Positions 36,790 through 46,142 of a stretch of DNA of 64,000 nucleotides are shown here, in pieces (position 1 is the stretch's first letter; the number at the start of each line of letters is the position of its first letter). The notes below the pieces were generated by a model that saw nothing but the letters and a program-made list of their open reading frames with translations, had not been told where the DNA came from and made no database searches. Location: assembly GCF_016860525.1 (NCBI RefSeq), contig NZ_BNEA01000015.1, forward strand, positions 3,472,001-3,536,000, written 5' to 3'. The stretch is from Streptomyces rubradiris. Its GTDB lineage: Bacteria; Actinomycetota; Actinomycetes; Streptomycetales; Streptomycetaceae. Made by a program: the position numbers and the translations under genes.

Positions 36790-38087
36790 GGGGTCTCCCC
36801 GGAGGATGTGGCGGGGGCGGCCGGGGGACAGTCGCCGACGGTTTCGATCATGCGTTCCAGCAGGTCGAGGCGGGGCAGTACGGCCTTGGTGTCGTCGTCG
36901 GAGAGCACGGGGGCCTGGATGCCGCGCCCGGTCAGGAAGCGGGCCAGGGCGTCACTGGTGGCCGAGCCGCCCTGGGCGTCGCGGACCCTGAAGCCGAGTT
37001 CCATGGCGCGCCGTTGCAGCGCGGGGTCCCTGGTGATCAGCTCGCCGAGCGCGTCGCCGCGCGGGGTGAGCGCGATGAGCTGGGGTTCGCTGACGAAGCG
37101 GGCCGAGGGGTAGAGCAGGACCCGTCCGGCGTCGACGTGTCCGGTGGCGGACCGGGTGGCGATCTGGTGGGCGAGGAACTGGTGCTCGTAGATCACGGCG
37201 ATCGGGGAGATGCTCTTGCCCTCGGCGGAGACGTAGGTCTCGTTCTTCTCCGAGGACGGCATGCCCTGGTCGTTGAGGAGGAGCCGGATGCGTTCGGCGA
37301 AGCGGGTGGCCTCGGCGGGGGTCTGCGGGATGTCCTCGTGGTTCCAGACGTAGGAGACCAGGCCGAGATAGGTGCCGGCGGAGTTGGCCTGGCAGATGTC
37401 GGAGGTCTGGGCGAGGACCTTGTTGCCGTTGTGGATGCCGTGCCGGCCGATGCCGACGGCCCGGCCACGCGGGTCGGTGCCGAGGTCGTCCCAGCGGCGT
37501 CCGGCGGCGGACGCGCCGAGGAACTTCCGCATGTCCAGGGAGTAGTACATCGGCTTCGCCCCGGCCGGGACGCCGGGCAGCGGGGTGGCGATCCCGGCCT
37601 CCCGGAGGGTCTCGGCGTACTCCCGGTAGGTGCCGAGCACGATCGGGCTGACGAACGGGCGGTACGTCGTCGCCGGGTGGCCCTCGGCCGCGCGGCGGGA
37701 GGTGATCAGGTCGGCGGCGGGCTGTCCGGACGGGAAGACGATGTCGTAGCCGTCGTAGCGCTGGGTGGCGATGCCCCGGGAGCCCATGCGGGTGAGGTGG
37801 ACGCGATAGCCGTGCCGCACGAGCAGCCGCCGGACCTCGGGGTCCTCGAAGAAGTCGGCCTTGGAGGCCATCTTGGCCTGGATGGTGACGATCCGTTCGA
37901 ACGGCAGCGCCGCGTGCCCCTGGACGAGGACGACGATCGCGCACAGCGCGGTGGCGGCGGCGACGGCGCGCGGCAGGAGCCTGCGGGCCAGGGAACGGCG
38001 CGCGGGCGTGACCGCCGGGGCGCCGACCTTCAGCCGGGGCTCGCGGCCCGGCCGGGGGCTGTCGCTGTCGGATCTGTGAGTGTCCAC
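36786..38087 (-). CDS. Anchored substrate-binding-like protein, first gene of the VWA operon
   Basis: A 433-residue protein with a cytoplasmic basic N-terminus, one membrane anchor (AVAAATALCAIVVLVQG), and a large extracellular domain. Segments such as GSRGIATQRYDGYDIVFPSGQPAADLI and YRPFVSPIVLGTYREYAETLREAGI recall periplasmic binding-protein folds. No transporter permease or ATPase accompanies it, so transport is doubtful. The GTG at 38087 follows AGGAGA. Its stop overlaps the VWA gene start (ATGA). It is divergent from the AfsR-like regulator, which may control the operon. Confidence 0.8.
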   Translation of the reverse strand: MDTHRSDSDSPRPGREPRLKVGAPAVTPARRSLARRLLPRAVAAATALCAIVVLVQGHAALPFERIVTIQAKMASKADFFEDPEVRRLLVRHGYRVHLTRMGSRGIATQRYDGYDIVFPSGQPAADLITSRRAAEGHPATTYRPFVSPIVLGTYREYAETLREAGIATPLPGVPAGAKPMYYSLDMRKFLGASAAGRRWDDLGTDPRGRAVGIGRHGIHNGNKVLAQTSDICQANSAGTYLGLVSYVWNHEDIPQTPAEATRFAERIRLLLNDQGMPSSEKNETYVSAEGKSISPIAVIYEHQFLAHQIATRSATGHVDAGRVLLYPSARFVSEPQLIALTPRGDALGELITRDPALQRRAMELGFRVRDAQGGSATSDALARFLTGRGIQAPVLSDDDTKAVLPRLDLLERMIETVGDCPPAAPATSSGETP

Positions 38088-38292
38088 CCGGTTCTCCTGC
38101 GTCGGCGGGGGCAGGATCGTGCACGGGCGGGACGACGGCCGACGGAACGCTCAACCAACGGGCGCGATAAGCGAAGTGAACGTCCGTCAGACAGTTGTGG
38201 AGGCCCTCGTTCACCCGGCCGGCGGCCGTCGGACGGATGGCGGGGGCGGGGACCGTGTGCCACGGTGGGGCAGGGGCAGGGGGAGGGACGCG

Positions 38293-41076
38293 ATGGCGGT
38301 GGAGTTCGGCCTGCTGGGCGTGATCGAGGTGCGGCTGGGGGGTCGCACGGTGGACGTGGGACACATGCGGCAGCGGTGCGTGCTGGCCGCGCTGCTCGTG
38401 GACGTGGGCCGGGCGGTCCCGGCGGACACGCTCGTCGACCGGGTGTGGGGCGACCGGCCGCCGCAGCGCACCAAGGACACGCTGTACGGCTACCTGTCCC
38501 GGTTGCGGCAGGCGCTGCGCCCGGCCCCGGAGGTGACCGTCGCCCGGCGCCCCGGCGGGTACGTCCTGGACGCCGATCCGCTCTCGGTGGACCTGCACCT
38601 GTTCCGTGACCTGGTCGGGCGGGCCCGCGCGGCCGACGGCGGCGAGGCGGTGGCGCTGATGCGGCGGGCGCTCGGGCTGTGGCGCGGGGAGCCGTTCGCC
38701 ACCGTGGACGTCCCGTGGTTCGACGACCAGCGCCAGGCCCTGCTGCGCGAGCGGCTCGCGGCCGAGCTGGACCACATCGACCTCCGCCTGGACGCCGGGG
38801 ACCACGGCGAGCTGCTGTCCGAGCTGGCCGTGAAGGCCCGCGAACACCCGCTGGACGAACGGCTGGCCGGTCAGCTGATGCTCGCCCTGTACCGGGCCGG
38901 CCGCCCCTCCGAGGCCCTCGCCCACTACCAGGAGCTGCGGCACCGGCTGGCCGAGGAGCTGGGCGCCGACCCGGGCCCGCGGCTGCTCGCGCTGCACCAG
39001 CGCGTCCTCGCCAACGACCCCGGGCTGTCCCCGCCCGAGCCGGCCCCGCCCGCCGAGGAACGCTCCACCACACCCCGGCAACTGCTCGCCCCGCCCCCGT
39101 ACTTCGTGGGCCGGGACGCCGAACTCGCCGTCCTGGACAAGGCGCTGGCCGCCCAGGCCGGGCCGCGCGCCACCCTGCCGGTGACGGTGGTCTGCGGCAT
39201 CGGCGGGGTCGGCAAGACCTCCCTCGCGCTGCACTGGGCGCACCGCCGCCGGCACCGATTCCCCGACGGGCAGCTCTTCGTCGACCTGCACGGTTTCACC
39301 CCGTCGGAAGAACCGGCCGATCCCCGGGTGGTGATCCGCGGCTTCCTCGACGCGCTCGGCGCCGCGCCCGGGCGCATCCCGGCGGCCTTCGACGCCCAGG
39401 CCGCGCTGTACCGCAGCCTGCTGGCCGACCGCCGGGTGCTCGTCGTCCTGGACAACGCCCGGGACTCCGCGCAGGTCCTGCCGCTGCTGCCGGGCACCCC
39501 CGGCTGCGCGGTGCTGGTCACCAGCCGCGACCAGCTCACCGGGCTGACCGCCGCGCACCAGGTCACCCACGTGACCGTCGACGCCTTCGACCCCGCCACG
39601 GCGCACGAGCTGCTGGCCGGCCGGCTGGGCGCGGAACGCGTCGCCGCGGAACCCGAGGCCGCCGCCGAACTGGTCGGCCAGTGCGCCGGACTGCCGCTCG
39701 CCCTGAGCGTGCTGGCCGGGCGCGTCACCACCAACCCGGTCGCCACCCTGACCGCCCTGAGCGAGGAACTGCGCGAGAGCAGCCGCCTGGACGCGCTGAG
39801 CACCGGCGAGGACGCCACCGACGTACGGGCCGTACTCGCCGCGTCCTACCGGGCGCTCGACGCCGGTACCGCCCGGGTCTTCCGGCAGCTCGTGCAGGCG
39901 CCCGGCCCCGACATCGGCGTGCCCGCGGCCGGCAGCCTCACCGGGCTCGGGCCGGCGCGGGCGCTCCAGGCGCTGCACCGGCTGCGCACCCGCCACCTGC
40001 TCCAGGAGCACGCCCCCGGCCGGTTCGCCGGCCACGACCTGCTGCGCGCCTACGCGCTGGAGGCCGCCGCCGGGGACGAGACGGAGGCGCGGGCCGCCCG
40101 GCTGAGGGTCCTGGACCACTACCTGCGCACCGCCTGGTCGGCGGACCGGCTGCTGCTGCCGCACCGGGACCCCATCCGGCTGCCGCCGGCGGCCGACGGG
40201 GTACGGCCCGAGGAGATCACCACGCACGACCGGGCCATGGCGTGGTTCGCCCGGGAGCAGCCGGCGCTGGCCGCCGCCGTGCACCTGGCCGCGCGGCACG
40301 GCCACGACACCCACGCCTGGCAGCTGGCCTGGGCCGTGACCACCTTCCTGACCCGGCGCGGCCGGTGGAGCGACGCCGCCGCCGTGCACACCACGGCGCT
40401 GCGGGCCGCGACCCGGCTCGGCGACCCGGTCGCGCGGGGCGAGTCGTACCGGGTGCTGGCGCTGGAACGCATCGAGGCGGGCGACCACGCCTCGGCGCGG
40501 CACCGGCTGGACCAGGCGCTGGCCCTGGCCGAGAGCAGCGGCCACGCCCTGTCCGAGGCGCACACCCGGCTGACCCTGGGCTGGCTGTACGAGCACATGG
40601 GCGACCGTGCGGCGGCGCTGCGCCAGGACGAGCTGGCCGTCGGGCTCTTCGCCCGGCTCGGCAACCGGGCCGGGCTGGCCCGCGCTCTGAACGCGGTGGC
40701 GTGGGACCACGTGCAGGCCGGCGACCACCGGCAGGCCGTGGCCCGCTGCGAGGAGGCCCTGGCCCTCCAGGACGAACTCGGCGACCTGCGCGGCCAGTCC
40801 GACACCCTGGACACCCTCGGCTACGCCTACCAGCAGCTCGGCGAGCACGCCCAGGCCCTGCTGTGCCACGAGCGGTGCCTGGAGCTGAACCGCGCCCTGG
40901 GCCACCGCTTCAACGAGGCGGAGGCCCTGGTCCACCTGGGCGAGGCCCATCAGGCCCTGGGCGACCGCGGGGCCGCCCGCCGCTGCTACGAACAGGCCCT
41001 CGACGTCTTCCGGGACATGGAGGTCAACCCCGCCCGCGTGGCCCAGACCCGCGCCCTGCTCGACGCCCTCGGCTGA
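38293..41076 (+). CDS. AfsR/SARP-type regulator with NB-ARC and TPR domains
   Basis: A 927-residue regulator. Residues 1-95 are an OmpR-like winged HTH (FGLLGVIEVRLGGRTVDVGHMRQRCVLAALL) and residues 95-250 are the bacterial transcriptional activator domain. Next is an NB-ARC ATPase with Walker A VVCGIGGVGKTSLALHWA, Walker B RRVLVVLDNARDS and GLPLALSVLAG, and the C-terminal third is TPR repeats (such as GYAYQQLGEHAQALLCHERCLELNRALG). This is the architecture of AfsR, a global activator of secondary metabolism. The ATG at 38293 follows GGGAGGGACG. A strong terminator follows the gene. Confidence 0.95.
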   Translation: MAVEFGLLGVIEVRLGGRTVDVGHMRQRCVLAALLVDVGRAVPADTLVDRVWGDRPPQRTKDTLYGYLSRLRQALRPAPEVTVARRPGGYVLDADPLSVDLHLFRDLVGRARAADGGEAVALMRRALGLWRGEPFATVDVPWFDDQRQALLRERLAAELDHIDLRLDAGDHGELLSELAVKAREHPLDERLAGQLMLALYRAGRPSEALAHYQELRHRLAEELGADPGPRLLALHQRVLANDPGLSPPEPAPPAEERSTTPRQLLAPPPYFVGRDAELAVLDKALAAQAGPRATLPVTVVCGIGGVGKTSLALHWAHRRRHRFPDGQLFVDLHGFTPSEEPADPRVVIRGFLDALGAAPGRIPAAFDAQAALYRSLLADRRVLVVLDNARDSAQVLPLLPGTPGCAVLVTSRDQLTGLTAAHQVTHVTVDAFDPATAHELLAGRLGAERVAAEPEAAAELVGQCAGLPLALSVLAGRVTTNPVATLTALSEELRESSRLDALSTGEDATDVRAVLAASYRALDAGTARVFRQLVQAPGPDIGVPAAGSLTGLGPARALQALHRLRTRHLLQEHAPGRFAGHDLLRAYALEAAAGDETEARAARLRVLDHYLRTAWSADRLLLPHRDPIRLPPAADGVRPEEITTHDRAMAWFAREQPALAAAVHLAARHGHDTHAWQLAWAVTTFLTRRGRWSDAAAVHTTALRAATRLGDPVARGESYRVLALERIEAGDHASARHRLDQALALAESSGHALSEAHTRLTLGWLYEHMGDRAAALRQDELAVGLFARLGNRAGLARALNAVAWDHVQAGDHRQAVARCEEALALQDELGDLRGQSDTLDTLGYAYQQLGEHAQALLCHERCLELNRALGHRFNEAEALVHLGEAHQALGDRGAARRCYEQALDVFRDMEVNPARVAQTRALLDALG

Positions 41077-41080
41077 GCCC

Positions 41081-41110
41081 CGGTACGGGGAGGTGTCCCT
41101 CCCCGTACCG
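41081..41110 (+). terminator. Terminator of the AfsR-like gene
   Basis: CGGTACGGGGAGG (41081-41093) and CCTCCCCGTACCG (41098-41110) form a perfect 13-bp stem with a 4-nt loop, 4 bp after the stop codon. There is no T-tract. Confidence 0.8.
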
Positions 41111-41360
41111 TCCCCCGTGGGCACCCCCGTGGGCCGCTCGCCGGCCGACTGCCGGGACCACGTCACCCACCTTGGCCGACCGTCCTGGGACGAACCTTGC
41201 GGGAAACCTTGAACGCGCAGGTCACAGGGGTGGGGCAGGCCGTCGTCCGGGATCGGACGGTCACCGACCGTTAATCACTTCCGCGTTCGGCCCGCCACCC
41301 GTTCCGTTGAAATGGACCGAACGGGCATGTCCCGGCCGCGTCCCACGGCATTGCCTTGGA

Positions 41361-41388
41361 GGGGGCCCGCAACCAGGGGCCCCTTCTT
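41361..41388 (+). terminator. Terminator-like hairpin in the leader of the condensation gene
   Basis: GGGGCCC (41362-41368) pairs with GGGCCCC (41377-41383) around an 8-nt loop, followed by TTCTT. The helix ends only about ten bases before the ribosome-binding GGGAG of the condensation-domain gene. The rest of the 41111-41401 gap shows no gene. The hairpin could be an attenuator, or a second terminator insulating the gene from upstream transcription. Confidence 0.5.
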
Positions 41389-41401
41389 CGATGGGAGACG
41401 C

Positions 41402-42808
41402 GTGCGAATCACTGACATCCAGCGCTGCGGGGTACGGCCGGGACGGCTCGTCGAGTGGACGCTGAGCCCGGCGACCGTCGCGGCGGCGGCGGCACTCCCC
41501 GAGGACTCCCGGCCCCCCGCCTACAACCAGGAGCGGCACATCCGGACGGCCCGGTCCCTGCGGGAGGACGGGCTGTTCGTGCCGACCTGGCTCGGCACCG
41601 CCTTCGACCTGCCCGGCCCGGTCGACCTCGACGCGCTGGAACGGGCCCTGCACACCTGGACCGTACGGCACGAGACGCTGCGCAGCGGCTTCCGCTGGGC
41701 CGGTGACGAGCTGCGCCGGTTCACCCTGGACGCGGCCGACGTGTCCCTGCACCGGCGGGAGGCGGGCCACTTCGCCGACGCCGACGCCCTCGTCCAGCAC
41801 CTCCAGGACCGCTTCGACACGATCGCGGACGCGCTTCGCTGGCCGAACCTCGTGTACGCGGCGGTCGTCCGGGACGACGGCGCGAGCGTGTACCTGGCCT
41901 TCGACCACAGCAACGTCGACGCCTACTCGGTGCAGCGGATGCCCGCCGAGATCCACGAGCTGTACACGGCGGGCACGGGCGCGGCCGGCTCCGACGCCGT
42001 CCCCACGGCCGCCAGTTACGTCGACTTCTGCGAGATCGAGCGGTCGCGCGCCGACGGCGTGGACGGGCGGCACGCGGTCGTGGAGCGGTGGCGGGAGTTC
42101 ATCCGCCGCTGCGACGGCACCCTGCCGGGCTTCCCGGTCGACCTCGGCCTCGCGCCGGGTGATCCGCTGCCCCGGCAGCGGATGCTGGCCGAGCCGCTGG
42201 CCGACGCGGACACGGCCGCGGCGTTCGAGGCGTACTGCCGGCCCTACGGCGGCAGCATGACCGGGCTGCTGGCCGCCACCGGGCTGATCGTGCACGAACT
42301 CGGCGGACAGCCGGTGTACCGGACGGTGGTGCCCTTCCACACCCGGGCCGGGTCCCGCTGGAACGAGTCGGTGGGCTGGTACGTGGGCGGCGCCCCCATC
42401 GAGGTGCCCGTCGGCAGCACCCGCGGTTTCCCGGAGGCCCTGCGGGCGGTACGGGCGGAGCTGCGGGCCAACCGGGCGCTGGCCCGGATGCCGCTGGCCC
42501 GGGTGCTGCGCCTGCTCGGCGCCGACTTCCCGCTGATCTCCCCCGACCCGTGCTCGATCGTCTCCTACGTCGACACCCGCGACCTGCCGGGCGCGCGGCG
42601 GTGGGCCGAGCTGAAGGCGTACGGGCTGCTGCGGGTGTCGTACGGCGACCAGGTGTGCGTGTGGGTCAACCGGCTGCCCGAGGGTCTGTGGCTGGCGAGC
42701 CGGTACCCGGACACGGACGTCGCGGCGAAGAACATGCGGCTGTACGCGGAGCGGCTGCGGGACCGGATCGTCTCGGTGGCCGACGGCAGCCTGTCCGCCG
42801 TGTCGTAG
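41402..42808 (+). CDS. Stand-alone condensation-domain enzyme
   Basis: A 468-residue protein of the NRPS condensation / PapA acyltransferase fold. The active-site motif appears as DHSNVDAYS: the second His and the Asp of HHxxxDG are kept, while the first His and the Gly are changed. Further family stretches are TWTVRHETLRSGFRW and TVVPFHTRAGSRWNESVGWYVGGAPI. There is no carrier protein or adenylation domain nearby. It may transfer an acyl group from CoA or a distant carrier to an alcohol or amine. The GTG at 41402 follows GGGAG. The AfsR-type gene upstream could be its regulator. Confidence 0.85.
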   Translation: MRITDIQRCGVRPGRLVEWTLSPATVAAAAALPEDSRPPAYNQERHIRTARSLREDGLFVPTWLGTAFDLPGPVDLDALERALHTWTVRHETLRSGFRWAGDELRRFTLDAADVSLHRREAGHFADADALVQHLQDRFDTIADALRWPNLVYAAVVRDDGASVYLAFDHSNVDAYSVQRMPAEIHELYTAGTGAAGSDAVPTAASYVDFCEIERSRADGVDGRHAVVERWREFIRRCDGTLPGFPVDLGLAPGDPLPRQRMLAEPLADADTAAAFEAYCRPYGGSMTGLLAATGLIVHELGGQPVYRTVVPFHTRAGSRWNESVGWYVGGAPIEVPVGSTRGFPEALRAVRAELRANRALARMPLARVLRLLGADFPLISPDPCSIVSYVDTRDLPGARRWAELKAYGLLRVSYGDQVCVWVNRLPEGLWLASRYPDTDVAAKNMRLYAERLRDRIVSVADGSLSAVS

Positions 42809-42809
42809 G

Positions 42810-43238
42810 TCACCGGGGGTCCGCGCCGGGCCGGGGCCGGCCCCCTCCCTGGAGTTCGATCAGTCGTTCGAACCGGTCCCGCCAGCGCTGTTCCGTCTCC
42901 TCCTCGCCCTGGAACTCGTGGGTGAAGCGGAGCGCGCTGCCGTCGTCCCCCTCGCGTTCCAGGTGGAACCGGATCCGGCCACCGCCCTCGACCGTGTACT
43001 CCGCGACCCGGTCCACGTCCCACGCGGTGACGTGCCCGCTGCCCAGCCCGCCCAGGGTGACCGCGCCGCCGAGCCGGGGTTCGAGCACCTCGGCGGGGGT
43101 CCACCAGGCGGCCAGCCCCTCGGGCGTGGACACCGCGGGCCAGACGTCCTCCATGCGCCGCGGGAGCCGCACGACGAAGTGCAGGATGTGCGTGTTCCCG
43201 TGGGTCTGGCTGGAACCCTGTGCGATGGCACCGCTCAT
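42810..43238 (-). CDS. SRPBCC/AHSA1-family protein
   Basis: A 142-residue single-domain START-like protein. Typical segments are HFVVRLPRRMEDVWPAVSTPEGLAAWWTPAEVL and RFTHEFQGEEETEQRWRDRFERL, as in activator-of-Hsp90 (AHSA1) and polyketide cyclase-like proteins that bind hydrophobic ligands. No catalytic role can be assigned. The ATG at 43238 begins MSGAIAQGSS. The gene converges on the condensation gene with a single base between stops. Confidence 0.85.
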   Translation of the reverse strand: MSGAIAQGSSQTHGNTHILHFVVRLPRRMEDVWPAVSTPEGLAAWWTPAEVLEPRLGGAVTLGGLGSGHVTAWDVDRVAEYTVEGGGRIRFHLEREGDDGSALRFTHEFQGEEETEQRWRDRFERLIELQGGGRPRPGADPR

Positions 43239-43293
43239 GTTTCCAGCGTGCCCCCGGCCATGGGTTCACGCACGCCTGTCCCGGAACGGCGAA

Positions 43294-43331
43294 AGGCCGG
43301 TCCCCGTGACCCGCGCCACGGAGACCGGCCT
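43294..43331 (-). terminator. Terminator of the cytochrome c maturation operon
   Basis: AGGCCGGTC (43294-43302) pairs with GACCGGCCT (43323-43331), and CCGTG/CACGG continues the stem inside after one mismatch. It sits just beyond the ccsB stop on the minus strand. Confidence 0.7.
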
Positions 43332-43347
43332 CGTGCCGGTGCGGGGC

Positions 43348-44430
43348 TTACACGCCCGCGTAGGAGTGCTTGCCGGAGACGAAGATGTTGACGCCGTAGT
43401 AGTTGAACAGCCAGCAGCCGAACGCGATCAGCGCCAGGTAGGCGGCCTTGCGGCCCTTCCAGCCGGCCGTGGCCCGCGCGTGCAGGTAGCAGGCGTAGGC
43501 GATCCAGGTGATGAAGGACCACGTCTCCTTCGGGTCCCAGTTCCAGTACCGGCCCCAGGCGTCGCCCGCCCAGATCGCGCCCGCGATGATCGTGAACGTC
43601 CACAGCGGGAAGACGGCCGCGTTGATCCGGTAGGCGAACTTGTCCAGGGACGCGGAGGCCGGCAGCCGCTCCAGCACCGACCGGGCGAACCCGCCGGGCT
43701 TGCCGCCGGCCTGGAGCTTGTTCTCGTACGAGTCCTTGAACAGGTACAGGATCGTGGCGACCGCGCCGACATAGAACACCGCGCCGCAGAAGATCGCGGT
43801 GGAGACGTGGATGTACAGCCAGTACGAGTGCAGGGCCGGCACCAGCTGGTCGCTGGCCGTGTACAGCACGGTGACCGCGAGGCCGAGGTCGAGCAGGACC
43901 GTGGTGATCAGGAAGAGCCCGAGCCAGCGCACGTTCTTCTTCAGCGCCAGCAGCGCCAGGTACACGCCGACGGCCACCGTGGAGAAGGTGATGTTGAACT
44001 CGTACATGTTGCCCCACGGCGCCCGCTCCACGGACGCCGCGCGGGCGATGACACCGGAGAGCTCCACCAGGAAGGCGAGCACGGTCAGCGAGATGGCGAT
44101 CCGGCCGTACAGGTCGCCCTGCTCGTCACCGCCGTGCGCGCCGGGCCCGTCCGGCACGTCCCGCGCGCCGGCGGCCGAGCGGACGACGACCTTGGGCCGC
44201 TCCAGCACCGCGGTGCCGCCGCCCTTGCGGACCGCGACGGCGGGGCCGGCCGTCGTCCGGGCGCCGTCGGCGGTGAGCGCGGCGGCCGTCCGGGCGACCT
44301 TGCTGCGGCTGCCGAACAGCCACTCGGCGATGTAGGCGAAGAAGGCCAGGGTGTAGACGGCCATCGACGAGTAGATCAGCGTGTTGCTGACGCTCGCGAG
44401 ATGTTCGTTGGTCGCGGCGGCGAGAGTCAC
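43348..44430 (-). CDS. ccsB: Cytochrome c biogenesis protein CcsB/ResC
   Basis: The haem-handling partner of ResB in system II cytochrome c maturation. The 360-residue membrane protein has about eight spans and the tryptophan-rich WWD-type haem motif, seen as AIWAGDAWGRYWNWDPKETW. His residues in YIHVS and SFITWIAYACYLHARAT fit external haem ligands. A hydrophilic insert of about 60 residues follows the first span. The GTG at 44430 overlaps the resB stop as GTGA. Confidence 0.95.
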   Translation of the reverse strand: MTLAAATNEHLASVSNTLIYSSMAVYTLAFFAYIAEWLFGSRSKVARTAAALTADGARTTAGPAVAVRKGGGTAVLERPKVVVRSAAGARDVPDGPGAHGGDEQGDLYGRIAISLTVLAFLVELSGVIARAASVERAPWGNMYEFNITFSTVAVGVYLALLALKKNVRWLGLFLITTVLLDLGLAVTVLYTASDQLVPALHSYWLYIHVSTAIFCGAVFYVGAVATILYLFKDSYENKLQAGGKPGGFARSVLERLPASASLDKFAYRINAAVFPLWTFTIIAGAIWAGDAWGRYWNWDPKETWSFITWIAYACYLHARATAGWKGRKAAYLALIAFGCWLFNYYGVNIFVSGKHSYAGV

Positions 44431-46139
44431 TTCTCAGCCCCTTCGGCAGGTACGACGTGGCGGTCTGGTGTGGGTGCGGAGGGTTCGTCGCCGGGGTCCG
44501 GTGCGCCCGGCGCCCGGTCGTAGAGCTGTCCGGCGAGCTCGCCCAGTTCCTCGGGCACCTTCGCCGACTCGCTGCGGCCGAGGCCGGCCATCTCGACCAC
44601 CGTGACGCCGTCGTCGCCGCGCACCGCCCGCACCCACACGCGGCGGCGCTGGATGAACAGGGACCCGGCCAGACCGAAGATCGCCGCGACGGCGCCGCCG
44701 AGCGCCCAGCCGCCGCCCGGCTCCTGCACGATCTGGAAGCCGGCCCATTCCTTGACGTCCTTCTCGAAGGTCACGGTACCGGCGCCGTTCGGCAGCTTCA
44801 TGGACTCGCCGGGCTTGAGGTTGACCCTCAGCTGCGCGCCCTTGGCGTCCTTGTAGTCCTTCATGTGGGTCTTGTCGAGCTGGTACACGCTCTGCGGCAG
44901 GCCCGAGTCGACGCCCAGGTCACCGTGGTACGGCTCCAGGTTCAGCACCGGGTTCAGCAGCGCGGGGAACGCCGAGGCGATCTCCATGCCGGCCCCGCCG
45001 TAGGTCGGCAGGAAGAACGCCTTGATGCCGAGCTGCTCCTTCTTGCCCTTGGCGTCGCGGTAGCCGTCCATGACCTTGACGACGCCCTGGGAGGTGACGT
45101 TGCCGTCGAGCGGCAGCAGCGGCACGGCGTCGTGGTAGACCACCTTGCCCTTGCCGTCCCGGACGGTGATCACGGGTGCGTAGCCGTGGCTGACCAGGTA
45201 GACCTTGGAGCCGTCGATCTCCAGCGGCTCGTTGACCTTGACGGTGGTCTCGGTCTCCTTGCCGTAGGCGCCCTCGCTGTAGCGGATCTTCGCCTGGAAG
45301 GTGCGCGGGGTGCCCCGGTTGGGGCCGGTCAGCTCGTAGGTCCCCTTGAAGTCCTCCAGGTCGAAGCTGTACGGGACCAGGTCGTCCGGCTCGAAGAGGC
45401 TGCCGGACTTGAAGTCGTCGTACATCGGCAGCGCGTTGGAGAAGCCGTCGCCCTCCACCATCAGCTTGGTGCCGTCCGACTTGAACAGCTGGCCGGAGGC
45501 GAAGGCGATCAGCAGCACGATCAGGGCGATGTGGAAGACCAGGTTACCCAGCTCGCGCAGGTAGCCCTTCTCGGCGGCGACCGCGTCACCGACGGCGTGG
45601 GTGCGGAAGCGGCGCTTCTTCAGCAGGCCGAGCGCGGCGGCGCGGACCTGCTCGGGGTCCGCGGTGGTGGTCCAGGTGGTGTAGGCGGGCAGCCGGTCCA
45701 GCCGCTTGGGGGCGCCCGGCGGCCGGCCGCGCAGCTGGCCGACGAACTGCCAGGTGCGGGGGATGATGCAGCCGATGAGGGAGACGAACAGCAGGATGTA
45801 GATCGCGGAGAACCACACCGAGCTGTACACGTGGAACAGGCCGAGCTTGTCGTAGACCGGCGCCAGCGTCTTGTGCGCGGCGCGGAAGTCCTCGACCTTG
45901 GTGGCGTCCGCGCCGGTCTGCGGGATCAGCGAGCCGGGGATCGCGCCGAGCGAGAGCAGCAGGAGCAGCAGCAGCGCGACCCGCATGGAGGTCAGCTGCC
46001 GCCAGAACCAGCGGGCCCAGCCGATGACACCGAGGCCCGGCAGGCTCACCGCCTCCTCCTGCGGGGCGGTGGACAGCCGGGAGCCGGCCGCGCCCAGTTC
46101 CTCCCGGTCCCGGCCGGTGCCGGTATCGGTCTTGCTCAT
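44427..46139 (-). CDS. resB: Cytochrome c biogenesis protein ResB
   Basis: ResB (Ccs1) works with CcsB to deliver haem to apocytochrome c outside the membrane. The 570-residue protein has three N-terminal spans (one is VALLLLLLLSLGAIPGSLIPQTG), a large extracellular domain, and a final span (GWALGGAVAAIFGLAGSLFI) near the C-terminus. RELGNLVFHIALIVLLIAF is a typical family segment with a conserved His. The ATG at 46139 lies 3 bp after the ccdA stop. Confidence 0.95.
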   Translation of the reverse strand: MSKTDTGTGRDREELGAAGSRLSTAPQEEAVSLPGLGVIGWARWFWRQLTSMRVALLLLLLLSLGAIPGSLIPQTGADATKVEDFRAAHKTLAPVYDKLGLFHVYSSVWFSAIYILLFVSLIGCIIPRTWQFVGQLRGRPPGAPKRLDRLPAYTTWTTTADPEQVRAAALGLLKKRRFRTHAVGDAVAAEKGYLRELGNLVFHIALIVLLIAFASGQLFKSDGTKLMVEGDGFSNALPMYDDFKSGSLFEPDDLVPYSFDLEDFKGTYELTGPNRGTPRTFQAKIRYSEGAYGKETETTVKVNEPLEIDGSKVYLVSHGYAPVITVRDGKGKVVYHDAVPLLPLDGNVTSQGVVKVMDGYRDAKGKKEQLGIKAFFLPTYGGAGMEIASAFPALLNPVLNLEPYHGDLGVDSGLPQSVYQLDKTHMKDYKDAKGAQLRVNLKPGESMKLPNGAGTVTFEKDVKEWAGFQIVQEPGGGWALGGAVAAIFGLAGSLFIQRRRVWVRAVRGDDGVTVVEMAGLGRSESAKVPEELGELAGQLYDRAPGAPDPGDEPSAPTPDRHVVPAEGAEK

Positions 46140-46142
46140 CGG

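Noticed and set aside
36952..41166. Very long minus-strand open frame of about 1400 codons
   Set aside because: It runs antisense through the AfsR-like gene and out of frame through the binding-like gene. Composition is low-complexity and has no domain.
41402..42808. NRPS gene cluster
   Set aside because: A single condensation domain without adenylation or carrier domains nearby does not make a cluster.
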